In this document: positions 8,458 through 17,900 of the stretch, one piece after another
Position numbering within the stretch: position 1 is the stretch's first letter
Layout of the letters: every line of letters begins with the position of its first letter
Source: Tannerellaceae bacterium
GTDB taxonomy: Bacteria; Bacteroidota; Bacteroidia; Bacteroidales; Tannerellaceae
Direction: 5' to 3'
DNA: 35,400 nt
NCBI GenBank assembly: GCA_031285925.1
Contig: JAITVG010000229.1
Location: 1-35,400 of the forward strand
Made by a program: the position numbers and the translations under genes
The notes under the pieces: model-generated
The model's input: the letters and a program-made list of their open reading frames with translations, nothing else
Databases searched by the model: none
What the model was told of the DNA's origin: nothing

Positions 8458-11400
8458 TTATCTCTTGTTTATTAATTCGATTGCTTTCGTTGCTTCCGTA
8501 GCATATTGCTGATACTTGGCCGATGTCGGGCTTGCACATTCCCTGCTTACATATTCACGCATCACTACTTTCACCGCTTCCACCATAGCTGAACGTTCGC
8601 TCATCTTCAAATCCGGATTTTTAAGGAGTGCGTCTACCTTTTCCTTGATGGTATCGAGCACTTCTTCCGTCAGCTCCTCGCTGGTGAGTATATCCGTAAA
8701 CCGGGGAGCGATGAGTGTTACTATCTCGGAGCCAAACATATCGGTCGTCACAATACACCAACCCTTTTCTTCACGCATATTTTCGCGAATAGCCAAAACA
8801 TTGTTGGCGACAGCTATAAACAGATAAGGAATAAACTCTTGCGGTGAAATCCTCCTTTCGCCCATCAATTCAGGCAAATCTGTTCCGTCGCCTTCGCTGT
8901 GGAGCAGGATACGGGCTTCTCTGGCTTCGGTTTCGTTCCTGTTGTTCACCATGTCGTTGTAGGCACGATCATAGTAAGGCAACCAGGAGATGGCACGCAT
9001 TGGGAAGCAGCAACGAACGGAAACGATTGTAATCTCATTCATTCGCGAGCCGGATGTGTCAAACTGAATGATACTGCCCGGCGTTGCATTACCAAAAGCT
9101 CCCCGGAAGGCCGATTTTAGTCTATCGGCAAATACTTTGAGCGACTCGTTTCCCTCGTCCGCAGGCATCGATACAAGAATCGTCTTGCGATTGATGGATT
9201 CGGGCTGAGCCACCGGATTGGGATTATTATTCAATGCTTTCGACAGTTCTCCATCATCGAGTTTCAGGAACGTGCCGCTCTTTTTAATAACATCATTAGC
9301 AAAATTGCGTATATCTGTTTCGGTGAGCAGCACTTTCTGCAATTGTTGCAGTACGTTCAGTCCCAATATTTTGTCATGCTGATAGTCTTGATCATGCTTT
9401 TCGCGCACTCTCGGGCTAAGCTCGGTATCGAAGATATCGAAAATGACATCATCGTTCGTTGTGTCCGCCAATTCACTGAAGTGCGCATACGTGCGATTAC
9501 CGGCAATAGCTTTACGGATATTTCCTGCCCATGTTTCCTGCTGGTTCTTGTCCAAAATAAGCGCCTGTTCTATTTTTAGCATCTTCTCATCTTCGCTCAC
9601 TTCAACAATAGCGCCCGACAAATCAGCTATTCCTTTCGTATTCTTATTACGGTCGGCAATGCGTTTCTCGGCAGCGTCCATCGATACAAGCAATACGCCG
9701 ATGAACCGGCTGACTTCCGCACTAAACTCTTCAAACACTGCACGAAGCTTGCCCAGCAACTTGCCTTCAAATTCGTAAGCCACTCGCTGAGTGCGCAGCG
9801 TATAGAGGTCTTTCATAATCAACTGATGGTCGGAATACAGACGGGGCGACTTCCCTGTAGCGCGTTGCAGCAACGACAAGTTGTTGAAGTCGTAATTGTT
9901 AGCGTCGGCATCGCCTTTATTCAAACTAATCCTTTCGTCTACTCCGGCAATATCCGCTTCTATCCGGTCCTTGCGATTCCTGATATAAGTCAGCACCGTA
10001 TTACAGATGTTCAGTAAATCTTCCAGCGAGAGAAAACCTTCATACCACTTCGTATACAGATCCCTTTCTATACGTTCTATAATATACCGTGCCTGTTCTC
10101 TCAGCAATTGGTCATTCCCTTTGTCCTGATAGTAAGGTTCAACTCCCTGCCTGTTGCGAAATGCAGTATTATACGTTTCGGCACAGTGATTTTCAAGGAA
10201 CCGCAACGGTTCCGGATCTACCCCCCTAGCGGCATCATAAGAGTAATCGTTAGTGATCTCACTCCAAAAAGTTTCTATCCTGCTGCAATATCTGTCGGTA
10301 TCAAATATTCTTTCTTCCAGCATCAGGTGGCTGTCGTCGAGCCTCCATTCGCGCAGATTCCTATCATTAATATACAATTCGCGATAGTCTTTGCGGGCAG
10401 ATTCCTTCACGAATCCAAAGTCTTCTTTGAAATTGTTGTATTGCATCTGAAGCAATACACGTTCGCCGATGGTGTAGGTGATATGTTCCAGTATACGCTT
10501 TTCCGGATAGATGATGCGCTTGATACCAAACGTACTGATGGCTTTGGTGCGGGCGCGTTCTTTGTCGTTGCCTCTTAACTTTTCGCTGTATTCTACACAG
10601 AAATCGTTAATGTTTTCCAGGCTGAAAGAGCGCAGGAAGCCGTCTGTCGTACCATTCTTTTCTTCGAGGAAAAGACGGAAATACACCGTATCCGCCAACA
10701 GTTGGGGAAGCTCCGTAAACGAATTAACCACTACTCCGTTTTCATTGACGTTGGAATAAAGCATCAATCCGAACTGTTTGTTGGGAGTGATATTTAAGTT
10801 TACATGTTCGTCGCCGCGAATAACATCCGAAGGCAAGAAACGACCGACATTGAGTGCGCTCAACTCCCTCAGTGCCGCATAGCCGTTCTGATGATAACGT
10901 CCGGCCTGGCATCCTGCCGGAATATCCAGCTCGGGCACCATGGCGTAGACCATAATATTGGCATGTCTATAAGCTTCTTGCGCACGGGTTTGTGCAATGA
11001 CGTCAATGATTGAACCCGAACCTGTTCCACCCGCCAATCCGGTGAAGATATGAATATTGAGGCTATCATTGTTTGTAATATCCCTTACCTTATCATATTG
11101 TCCTCTAAGAGCAGCGAGATAACTGTTGCAATTGGCAGCAAACAGGATACGTCCGGCACGGCGTTTCTGCCCGGCAGCGGCTCCTACCTCGCCCAGTGTA
11201 TTTTTCATCGAAGCGCCATTTCTCACGATAGTCTTCAGGCCGGGGAAACTGGAAACATTGTCCAATATCTGCTTCAAGTCTACCGTCTTAATATCTACAA
11301 ACTCGCTTTCCGTGAATGAGGCATCCTTGCCCATCACCCGGAATGAAGGATCGCCGGGTGCCATCATCTCACGTGTAGAGTCCACGTATACAAAGCCGAT

Positions 11401-11535
11401 AGCCAGCTTTGCACGGTCGTCATCGTTTGGAAACTCCTGAAAAATACGCTTGCGGATAGCTTTCAGCACTTTGCCGCCTGTACCGCCTAAACCTACCAGA
11501 ATGTGGTTTGGGTTGGTGAGATCTAATCTGTCCAT
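8458..11535 (-). CDS. Tubulin-like (FtsZ/tubulin superfamily, Tub_2-like) protein, 1025 aa
   Basis: N-terminal ILVGLGGTGGKVLKAIRKRI nucleotide-binding loop and GLAGGTGSGSIIDVIAQ, matching the tubulin/FtsZ GGGTG(S/T)G signature. Confidence 0.8.
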   Translation of the reverse strand: MDRLDLTNPNHILVGLGGTGGKVLKAIRKRIFQEFPNDDDRAKLAIGFVYVDSTREMMAPGDPSFRVMGKDASFTESEFVDIKTVDLKQILDNVSSFPGLKTIVRNGASMKNTLGEVGAAAGQKRRAGRILFAANCNSYLAALRGQYDKVRDITNNDSLNIHIFTGLAGGTGSGSIIDVIAQTRAQEAYRHANIMVYAMVPELDIPAGCQAGRYHQNGYAALRELSALNVGRFLPSDVIRGDEHVNLNITPNKQFGLMLYSNVNENGVVVNSFTELPQLLADTVYFRLFLEEKNGTTDGFLRSFSLENINDFCVEYSEKLRGNDKERARTKAISTFGIKRIIYPEKRILEHITYTIGERVLLQMQYNNFKEDFGFVKESARKDYRELYINDRNLREWRLDDSHLMLEERIFDTDRYCSRIETFWSEITNDYSYDAARGVDPEPLRFLENHCAETYNTAFRNRQGVEPYYQDKGNDQLLREQARYIIERIERDLYTKWYEGFLSLEDLLNICNTVLTYIRNRKDRIEADIAGVDERISLNKGDADANNYDFNNLSLLQRATGKSPRLYSDHQLIMKDLYTLRTQRVAYEFEGKLLGKLRAVFEEFSAEVSRFIGVLLVSMDAAEKRIADRNKNTKGIADLSGAIVEVSEDEKMLKIEQALILDKNQQETWAGNIRKAIAGNRTYAHFSELADTTNDDVIFDIFDTELSPRVREKHDQDYQHDKILGLNVLQQLQKVLLTETDIRNFANDVIKKSGTFLKLDDGELSKALNNNPNPVAQPESINRKTILVSMPADEGNESLKVFADRLKSAFRGAFGNATPGSIIQFDTSGSRMNEITIVSVRCCFPMRAISWLPYYDRAYNDMVNNRNETEAREARILLHSEGDGTDLPELMGERRISPQEFIPYLFIAVANNVLAIRENMREEKGWCIVTTDMFGSEIVTLIAPRFTDILTSEELTEEVLDTIKEKVDALLKNPDLKMSERSAMVEAVKVVMREYVSRECASPTSAKYQQYATEATKAIELINKR

Positions 11536-11565
11536 AATACTATTTATTTAATTGTTAATTATTAA

Positions 11566-12144
11566 TTATATCCTGCGATGCGCCCGCGGACGGACATGTG
11601 CACCGTTACTCCGGCGCGGTGAAGAAACTGCCGGTCGCTGCCCTCTGTTCCTGCCGCCTCCGCCATTTGCCGCAGCATCCAATGCCACTACGCCCGCAAA
11701 ACATACAATGATCCCACCCAGCGCCCATGCAGCATGCCGCCACATAAACCGGTTGATGGCGCTGCTGATGCAGGTCAATAAAAAGGTTTTCATGTCGGTT
11801 CCCTGCATTTGCGCGGTGATAAATTCGTCGGCTGCGGTGGCCGCTATCTCTTTCAGGTAGGGTTTCAGAAAAGTATATTCATCGACAAGATCGCTCCAAT
11901 CGGTTGCCCTGCCGACAGTTGCGCTCAGCACTTCCATGTCGGTCAGCATACTTTTAGCCCTTGCGCCGCCGATGATAGCCGCAAAATGGAACGAAAGGAA
12001 GATGAAAAGGAAAATGCCTGCCAATCCTGTTTGCCAAACAGGCATCTTTGTTAAAGCGTTTATTAAAAAGGCGGCAAGGCCGGCAACTAATATCCCGGCC
12101 AATATGCCCCAAAAAAGCGCTGCTGCAAAACCAAAAAACATCAT
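11566..12144 (-). CDS. Integral membrane protein with Arg-rich C-terminal tail (first gene of the operon)
   Basis: Several hydrophobic segments (LFWGILAGILVAGLAAFLI, GIFLFIFLSFHFAAII, AWALGGIIVCFAGVVAL) and tail SSPRRSNGAHVRPRAHRRI; ORF track starts at a GTG at 12150, ATG at 12144 preferred. Confidence 0.65.
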   Translation of the reverse strand: MMFFGFAAALFWGILAGILVAGLAAFLINALTKMPVWQTGLAGIFLFIFLSFHFAAIIGGARAKSMLTDMEVLSATVGRATDWSDLVDEYTFLKPYLKEIAATAADEFITAQMQGTDMKTFLLTCISSAINRFMWRHAAWALGGIIVCFAGVVALDAAANGGGGRNRGQRPAVSSPRRSNGAHVRPRAHRRI

Positions 12145-12612
12145 AACCACCCTCCCTGCCTAACTTTTAGTTTCAAATATGGCACCGGCGTATTGCACAG
12201 CGGAGGCTGTACCATGCTTGGAGCAGGCAAAACACAGCACACTTTACAGGGTTGTAAAGCGCAAAAAATAAGGAATAAAATAAATAATAAGGGGATACTT
12301 ATACTACCTCTCTCTCTCTAAGAAATAACCGGAACAAACCAACACAAGAGTGTTAATTAATCCCAATTTAAAGAAGTAGTTTGTGCCGGACAGATACATA
12401 ACTATTGTGTATTACTCTTTTGAAAAGCAAAGAAAGTGAATAATTCGGAATTTCGGAATACTGATTATGAAAAAATATTATCTGCGGGGCAAAAAAGCAC
12501 GATTATACCTGTTTTTCCATGCAGTGAGTGACTACATGGCCGATTAGCCTAACACACGCGCACACAAGATATTACGTAATGTTAAAAAGTGTTTCTATAT
12601 ATAGTACGCGCT

Positions 12613-12652
12613 CGTAGTACCTATACAACGGCGCCGTAGTATAGGTAGTACG
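12613..12652. repeat. 40-bp near-perfect palindrome
   Basis: cgtagtacctatacaacggcgccgtagtataggtagtacg; self-complementary except two mismatched pairs. Confidence 0.85.
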
Positions 12653-12670
12653 AAGAAATAGTATATATAG

Positions 12671-12992
12671 CCTGTATTATTCATTCTCTCTTTATTTCAG
12701 CGAGTGTAGCGAGTGGCCGCAGGCCTGTCTTTTGCCGTCATGCTTTAGCTGACGGTTAATTATTTCCGGCTTCAAAGCCGGTTCCTCTGTGGGTTTCAAC
12801 CCCTTTACAAGATTAAACACAGAGGCACGGAGAGCATGTTGTGAACCGGAGAACACGGAGTTTTGCGTGCCATGGCACGCCTCTGTGTCCTTTCAACTTT
12901 GTGTCCCCGTGTCCTCCGCGTTGAATTGACAGCAAAAGACAGACCTGCGGCCACGAGCTACGCTCGCTGAAAAAGAGTATGAATAATGCAGG
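12671..12992. repeat. Long imperfect inverted repeat (arms 12671-12740 and 12927-12992) with nested hairpins
   Basis: CCTGTATTATTCAT..TTTCAGCGAGTGTAGCGAGTGGCCGCAGGCCTGTCTTTTGCCGTCA versus the reverse complement of the right arm CCTGCATTATTCAT..TTTCAGCGAGCGTAGCTCGTGGCCGCAGGTCTGTCTTTTGCTGTCA. Confidence 0.85.
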
Positions 12993-13035
12993 ATAGAAGG
13001 CTGTAGTTAGTATATATAGAACTACTCTGACTACT

Positions 13036-13800
13036 CTAACTACTTGACAATCTTCTTCTGAACTCGGCGCATACGATGGCTGTCGCCATCGCTACGTTCA
13101 ACGACTCCGAGGTGTCTTTCCCTGCAGGATAGTCGGGGATGAATAGCTTTTCGTTCACCAGCGAGGCTATGGCCGGGCGTATTCCGTTCCCTTCGTTTCC
13201 CATAACGATAAATCCGTTCGGGGAAAGTTCCCGGTGATACATGTTGTCGCCTTCCGGGAATGTGCCGTACACGGGAATGCCGGCTTCTTTCTGTTTGGTC
13301 AGATAAGGCTCCGGATCGGTGTAATGCACTTTCACTCGCGCCAAACTTCCCATCGTGGCCTGCACCACTTTGGGATTGAAAACATCCGCCGTGTCCGGGC
13401 TGCAAACAATGTGTTCGATGCCAAACCAGTCCGCCGCGCGTATGATCGTGCCCAGATTACCGGGATCCTGCACGCCGTCGAGAACAAGAACCAGTTGGTT
13501 CTCCGGAGATATATCGCCGATCGGCCATTGGGGTTGCCTGAACACGGCGATCACATCCTGCGGGTTCTTCAATAAACTTGCCTTCCGGATGTCTTCCTCG
13601 TCGGCAATCAGAAGTTCGCGTGCCGGAATATTTCCCTGCGTCGCCATCCAGGACGGTTTGGCGATGATCAATTCGCTGTCGAAAGCGTACAGCATATCTG
13701 CAACGAGCTTATTGCCTTCCGCGATAAAAACGCCATCTTCGTTGCGGCACTTCTTGCTGTCCAGCGAGCGGATATATTTTAATTTGTTCTTACTGACCAT
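13036..13800 (-). CDS. TrmH/SpoU-family RNA methyltransferase
   Basis: LDGVQDPGNLGTIIRAADWFGI, GFIVMGNEGNGI and SLNVAMATAIVCAEF SPOUT motifs. Confidence 0.9.
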   Translation of the reverse strand: MVSKNKLKYIRSLDSKKCRNEDGVFIAEGNKLVADMLYAFDSELIIAKPSWMATQGNIPARELLIADEEDIRKASLLKNPQDVIAVFRQPQWPIGDISPENQLVLVLDGVQDPGNLGTIIRAADWFGIEHIVCSPDTADVFNPKVVQATMGSLARVKVHYTDPEPYLTKQKEAGIPVYGTFPEGDNMYHRELSPNGFIVMGNEGNGIRPAIASLVNEKLFIPDYPAGKDTSESLNVAMATAIVCAEFRRRLSSS

Positions 13801-13855
13801 ATTGCGTTTCTCATTATTTCAAAAACAAAATTAGGGGATTTAATTTTAATTCAAG

Positions 13856-13871
13856 TACATTTGCAAATGTA
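13856..13871. promoter_or_regulatory. Divergent -7 elements forming a 16-bp perfect palindrome TACATTTGCAAATGTA
   Basis: TACATTTG fits TAnnTTTG on both strands between divergent genes. Confidence 0.5.
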
Positions 13872-13880
13872 AATGAAAGT

Positions 13881-16223
13881 ATGATGAAGGTTCTCCCGCG
13901 TATCGTTTGCTTGGCTGTATTCCTGATTGTGTCGGCTTCTTGCACTACAACAAAGTTCGTGGAAGACGATCATTACCTGCTGGATAAGGTCGTTATAGAA
14001 TCCGACAACGTTGATTTCAGCACTTCCGAATTGAACTCATATATACGCCAGCAACCCAATTTCAAACTGTTCGGCCTGGTAAAATGGCAGTTGTATGTCT
14101 ACAACTGGTCGGGGCGCAACGAAAATAACTGGTTCAATAAACAGTTGAGAAGGATAGGGGAAGCTCCCGTGATCCTCGATTCCCTGATGGTGGAGCAGTC
14201 GCAAACGGAGTTAAGGCGTTTTCTTCTCAATAAAGGATATATTAACGCGGATGTTTCTTCGTCGGTCGATACTGCCCGGAGAAAGAAAGCGGCAGTTACT
14301 TACCGCGTCATATCCAACGAACCCTACCGGATAGGAAACTACAACTCGAAGTTGGATGACAGCCGCATCGACAGTATCGCTCACCTGACCCCGCGCAGAA
14401 GGTCGGCATTGGCCGGCGCTTTTCGTTCCGCACAGCAAAATCTTACGCCTCTGGTCAGAGAAGGGAATTTATTCGACAGGGATGTGCTCGATGAAGAAAG
14501 GCAACGGATCACTTCCCTGTTGCGGCGCAGGGGATACTACGCCTTTAACCGTGATTACCTGGGCTATTTGGCCGACAGTACGCGTAGCCGGCATTTGGTG
14601 GATGTCGATATGCAATTGAAGCCTTTCCGCAGATTCAATCCGGACGGTTCCGCCACGGAAGAACCTCACCGGCAATACTATATAAATAATGTATCCATAC
14701 TGACCGACTATAACGTGATGGACGACAATTCAAGCACGCGCTTTATTCCGACAGATACGGTAAAAAACAACGCGCTGACTATTATCTACGGGCAGAGCGG
14801 AAGGACTTTGCGCCCCGGCATATTGCGCGATGCGGTCTATCTTTCATCGGGGCAACTGTATAATGAACGAAATGTGGAACAAACCTATTCCGCACTTACG
14901 TCATTGCGGGCACTGAAAAACGTAGGCCTGCGCTTTACCGAATATGAGGAGAACGACACCTTAAAGCTGGATTGTGTCATACAGACTTCTTTTTCCCAAC
15001 CGCAAAGTGTCGGTTTCGATGTGGAGGGAACGAACAATGCCGGCGATTTGGGATTCGCTTCCGGTCTGACTTATCAGCATCGCAACCTGTTCAGAGGCGG
15101 CGAGGTGTTTTCGGCACGCATACGCGGGGCTTATGAATCGCTGGGCGGTTCGGACAGTTATTGGGAATACGGCGGAGAGGCTTCCGTTTTGTTTCCCCGT
15201 TTTCTTTTCCCGTTCCTTGATTACGACTTCAAGCGAAGTTTGAGGGCTTCCACGGAATTGCGCCTGAGCTACAACAAGCAGGATCGCCCGGAGTATGAGC
15301 GTTCTATTTTCTCCGGATCATGGAACTACATCTGGCAGGACAGGAGCAATGTGCTGGCGCGCCACACGTTGAAATTGCTGGATGTGGATTATGTTTTACT
15401 TCCCTCTATCGATCCGGGATTTAAGAACAGCCTTCCCGAAGCTCTTCTGCGGTATAATTACACGAACCAGTTTATTGTTTCCACCGGATATATCTATTCG
15501 TTTAATAATTATTCCTCGCAAAATCGGATGCGAAATACACATTCTCTGCGTGTTTCCGTAGAAACGGCAGGAAATGTACTGTATGCCTTATCCAATCTGA
15601 CAAAAGCATCGAAAGACGCGAACGGGCGTTACAGTTTATTCGGCACGAACTACTCGCAGTTTGTAAAGGGGGATATTGATGCAGGCCGCGGAATTGTGCT
15701 GGACAACCGGAGCCGTCTGGCTTTTCACATAGGAGTAGGCGTAGGCACGCCTTATGGAAACGCGGAGATGCTGCCTTTCGAGCGGCGTTACTTTTCAGGA
15801 GGGGCGAACAGTGTGCGCGGTTGGTCTGTTCGCGAACTCGGGCCGGGAAGCATGGCGGTTACCGACACCACAAGTTTTGCCTATCAGGTAGGCGATGTCC
15901 GCTTGGATATGAATGTGGAGTATCGCACGAAACTGTTTTGGAAATTCGAGTTGGCCGCCTACATCGACGCCGGTAACATCTGGACGATCCGGCCTTATAC
16001 CGACCAGCCCGACGGCAACTTCGATTTCTCACGCTTTTATAAAGAGATAGCCGTATCCTACGGATTGGGATTGCGCCTGGACTTCGATTTCTTCCTGCTC
16101 CGTTTCGACACCGGCTTCAAAGCCTATAATCCGCAGGAACGGGGAAGCAGGCGATGGGCTGTCGCCCACCCCAACTTCGGAAAGAACTTTGCCTGGCATT
16201 TTGCCGTCGGTTACCCGTTCTGA
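13881..16223 (+). CDS. BamA/TamA (Omp85) family outer membrane protein with lipobox, TamL-like
   Basis: VFLIVSASCTTTKF lipobox; POTRA-like N-terminus; barrel motif RYFSGGANSVRGWSVRELGPGS; C-terminal FAWHFAVGYPF. Confidence 0.85.
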   Translation: MMKVLPRIVCLAVFLIVSASCTTTKFVEDDHYLLDKVVIESDNVDFSTSELNSYIRQQPNFKLFGLVKWQLYVYNWSGRNENNWFNKQLRRIGEAPVILDSLMVEQSQTELRRFLLNKGYINADVSSSVDTARRKKAAVTYRVISNEPYRIGNYNSKLDDSRIDSIAHLTPRRRSALAGAFRSAQQNLTPLVREGNLFDRDVLDEERQRITSLLRRRGYYAFNRDYLGYLADSTRSRHLVDVDMQLKPFRRFNPDGSATEEPHRQYYINNVSILTDYNVMDDNSSTRFIPTDTVKNNALTIIYGQSGRTLRPGILRDAVYLSSGQLYNERNVEQTYSALTSLRALKNVGLRFTEYEENDTLKLDCVIQTSFSQPQSVGFDVEGTNNAGDLGFASGLTYQHRNLFRGGEVFSARIRGAYESLGGSDSYWEYGGEASVLFPRFLFPFLDYDFKRSLRASTELRLSYNKQDRPEYERSIFSGSWNYIWQDRSNVLARHTLKLLDVDYVLLPSIDPGFKNSLPEALLRYNYTNQFIVSTGYIYSFNNYSSQNRMRNTHSLRVSVETAGNVLYALSNLTKASKDANGRYSLFGTNYSQFVKGDIDAGRGIVLDNRSRLAFHIGVGVGTPYGNAEMLPFERRYFSGGANSVRGWSVRELGPGSMAVTDTTSFAYQVGDVRLDMNVEYRTKLFWKFELAAYIDAGNIWTIRPYTDQPDGNFDFSRFYKEIAVSYGLGLRLDFDFFLLRFDTGFKAYNPQERGSRRWAVAHPNFGKNFAWHFAVGYPF

Positions 16224-16240
16224 CAGCAGGGATTTTTACC

Positions 16241-17896
16241 CTACTTCCTATCCTTGTCGCGTATTTCCACCCGCCGTATTTTTCCGCTGATCGTCTTCGG
16301 AAGTTCGTCCACGAACTCGATTACGCGCGGGTATTTGTACGGGGCGGTTACTTTCTTCACATGACTTTGAAGTTCCTTTACCAACTCTTCGCCGGCCTTG
16401 TCTTTGTATTCTTTCGACAGGATAATCGTTGCTTTCACGATTTGCCCGCGGATTTCATCCGGAACACCCGTAATGGCACATTCCACAACCGCCGGATGTG
16501 TCATCAGTGCACTTTCTACTTCAAACGGGCCGATACGGTAGCCGGAGCTTTTAATCACATCGTCCGTGCGACCGACAAACCAGAAATATCCGTCCTCATC
16601 GCGCCATGCCACGTCGCCGGTATGGTAGATGCCGTCGTAACAGGTAGCGTCCGTCAGCGCCTTGTCGCGATAATATTCCTTGAACAGTCCGAGAGGACGC
16701 CCGTTGGAATAGCGCACTACGATCTCGCCCTGCTCACCGTCTTCTGCCGGAGTACCGTCGCCCCGGAGCAGATCTACATCGTACTGCGGATTGACCTTGC
16801 CCATCGAACCCGGTTTCGGTTCAGTCCAGGGGAAAGTACATACGGTCAGGGTCGTTTCGGTCTGCCCGAAACCTTCCATCAGCTTGATCCCCGTCAATTT
16901 AAGAAAAGCCTCGAACACCGCCGGGTTCAGCGCTTCGCCGGCAATCGTGCAGTATTTCAGCGACGAAAGGTCGTACTTCGTCAGGTCTTCCCGTATCAGG
17001 AAGCGGAAGATCGTCGGGGGAGCGCAAAGAGAGGTGATGCCATATTCCTGTATCATCTGTAACATGTCTGCCGGATTGAATTTCTCATGGTCGTAAACGA
17101 ATACGGTTGCCCCGGCAATCCATTGCCCGTAGAGTTTTCCCCACACGGCTTTTCCCCATCCGGTATCGGCAATGGTCAGATGAAGGCTGTCTGAATGCAG
17201 GTTGTGCCAGTAGCTTCCGGTGGTGATATGCGCCAGAGGATAAGTGAAATCGTGCGCCACCATCTTGGGATTGCCCGTCGTGCCGGAAGTGAAATACATA
17301 AGTGAAATATCCTCATTCGTATTCACATTTTCCGGACGGGAGAAAGGCTGTGCGCTTTCGATCCCTTTATGAAAGTCGTTGAACCCTTCGGGTATTTCCG
17401 GGCCGATGGAAACCAATTGTGTTACAGTCGGCGATTCCGGCATTGCTTCCGTCACTTGCCGGGTAACGTTTTCTTCGCCCACGCAGACAATCATCTTTAT
17501 GTCCGCCGCATTGTTGCGGTATACAATATCTTTTTTAGTAAGCAAATGCGTGGCCGGAATAACGACAGCCCCAAGTTTATGCAGGGCAATTATCGAAAAC
17601 CAGAACTCATACCGGCGTTTCAGCACAAGCATCACCATGTCGCCCTTCCCGATGCCCAGCGAGCGGAAGTAGGAAGCAGTCCGGTCGGAATACTTTTTTA
17701 TATCCGCGAAAGAGAAATCTATATGTTCCCCCCGGTCGTTTGTCCAGCAGAGTGCCCGCTTGTCCGGGTCTTTTTCCGCCCATGCGTCTACCACGTCGTA
17801 TGCGTAATTGAAGTTTTCGGGAATATTTACTTTGAAATTAGCTGCGAAATCGTCCTGCGAAGCGAACGTTGTACGGTTTAAAAATCTATCTAACAT
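16241..17896 (-). CDS. AMP-binding acyl-CoA synthetase
   Basis: YFTSGTTGNPKMVAH, GFGQTE, YHTGDVAWRDEDGYFWFVGRTDDVIKSSGYRIGPFEVE and PKTISGKIRR motifs. Confidence 0.92.
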   Translation of the reverse strand: MLDRFLNRTTFASQDDFAANFKVNIPENFNYAYDVVDAWAEKDPDKRALCWTNDRGEHIDFSFADIKKYSDRTASYFRSLGIGKGDMVMLVLKRRYEFWFSIIALHKLGAVVIPATHLLTKKDIVYRNNAADIKMIVCVGEENVTRQVTEAMPESPTVTQLVSIGPEIPEGFNDFHKGIESAQPFSRPENVNTNEDISLMYFTSGTTGNPKMVAHDFTYPLAHITTGSYWHNLHSDSLHLTIADTGWGKAVWGKLYGQWIAGATVFVYDHEKFNPADMLQMIQEYGITSLCAPPTIFRFLIREDLTKYDLSSLKYCTIAGEALNPAVFEAFLKLTGIKLMEGFGQTETTLTVCTFPWTEPKPGSMGKVNPQYDVDLLRGDGTPAEDGEQGEIVVRYSNGRPLGLFKEYYRDKALTDATCYDGIYHTGDVAWRDEDGYFWFVGRTDDVIKSSGYRIGPFEVESALMTHPAVVECAITGVPDEIRGQIVKATIILSKEYKDKAGEELVKELQSHVKKVTAPYKYPRVIEFVDELPKTISGKIRRVEIRDKDRK

Positions 17897-17900
17897 ATTA

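Noticed and set aside
12025-12041. CCTGTTTGCCAAACAGG palindrome
   Set aside because: Lies inside the coding region of the membrane protein gene; no flanking structure suggests more than chance or local codon choice
16154-17062. 302-aa ORF antisense to the acyl-CoA synthetase
   Set aside because: Fully overlaps a well-supported CDS; typical shadow ORF of GC-rich codon usage
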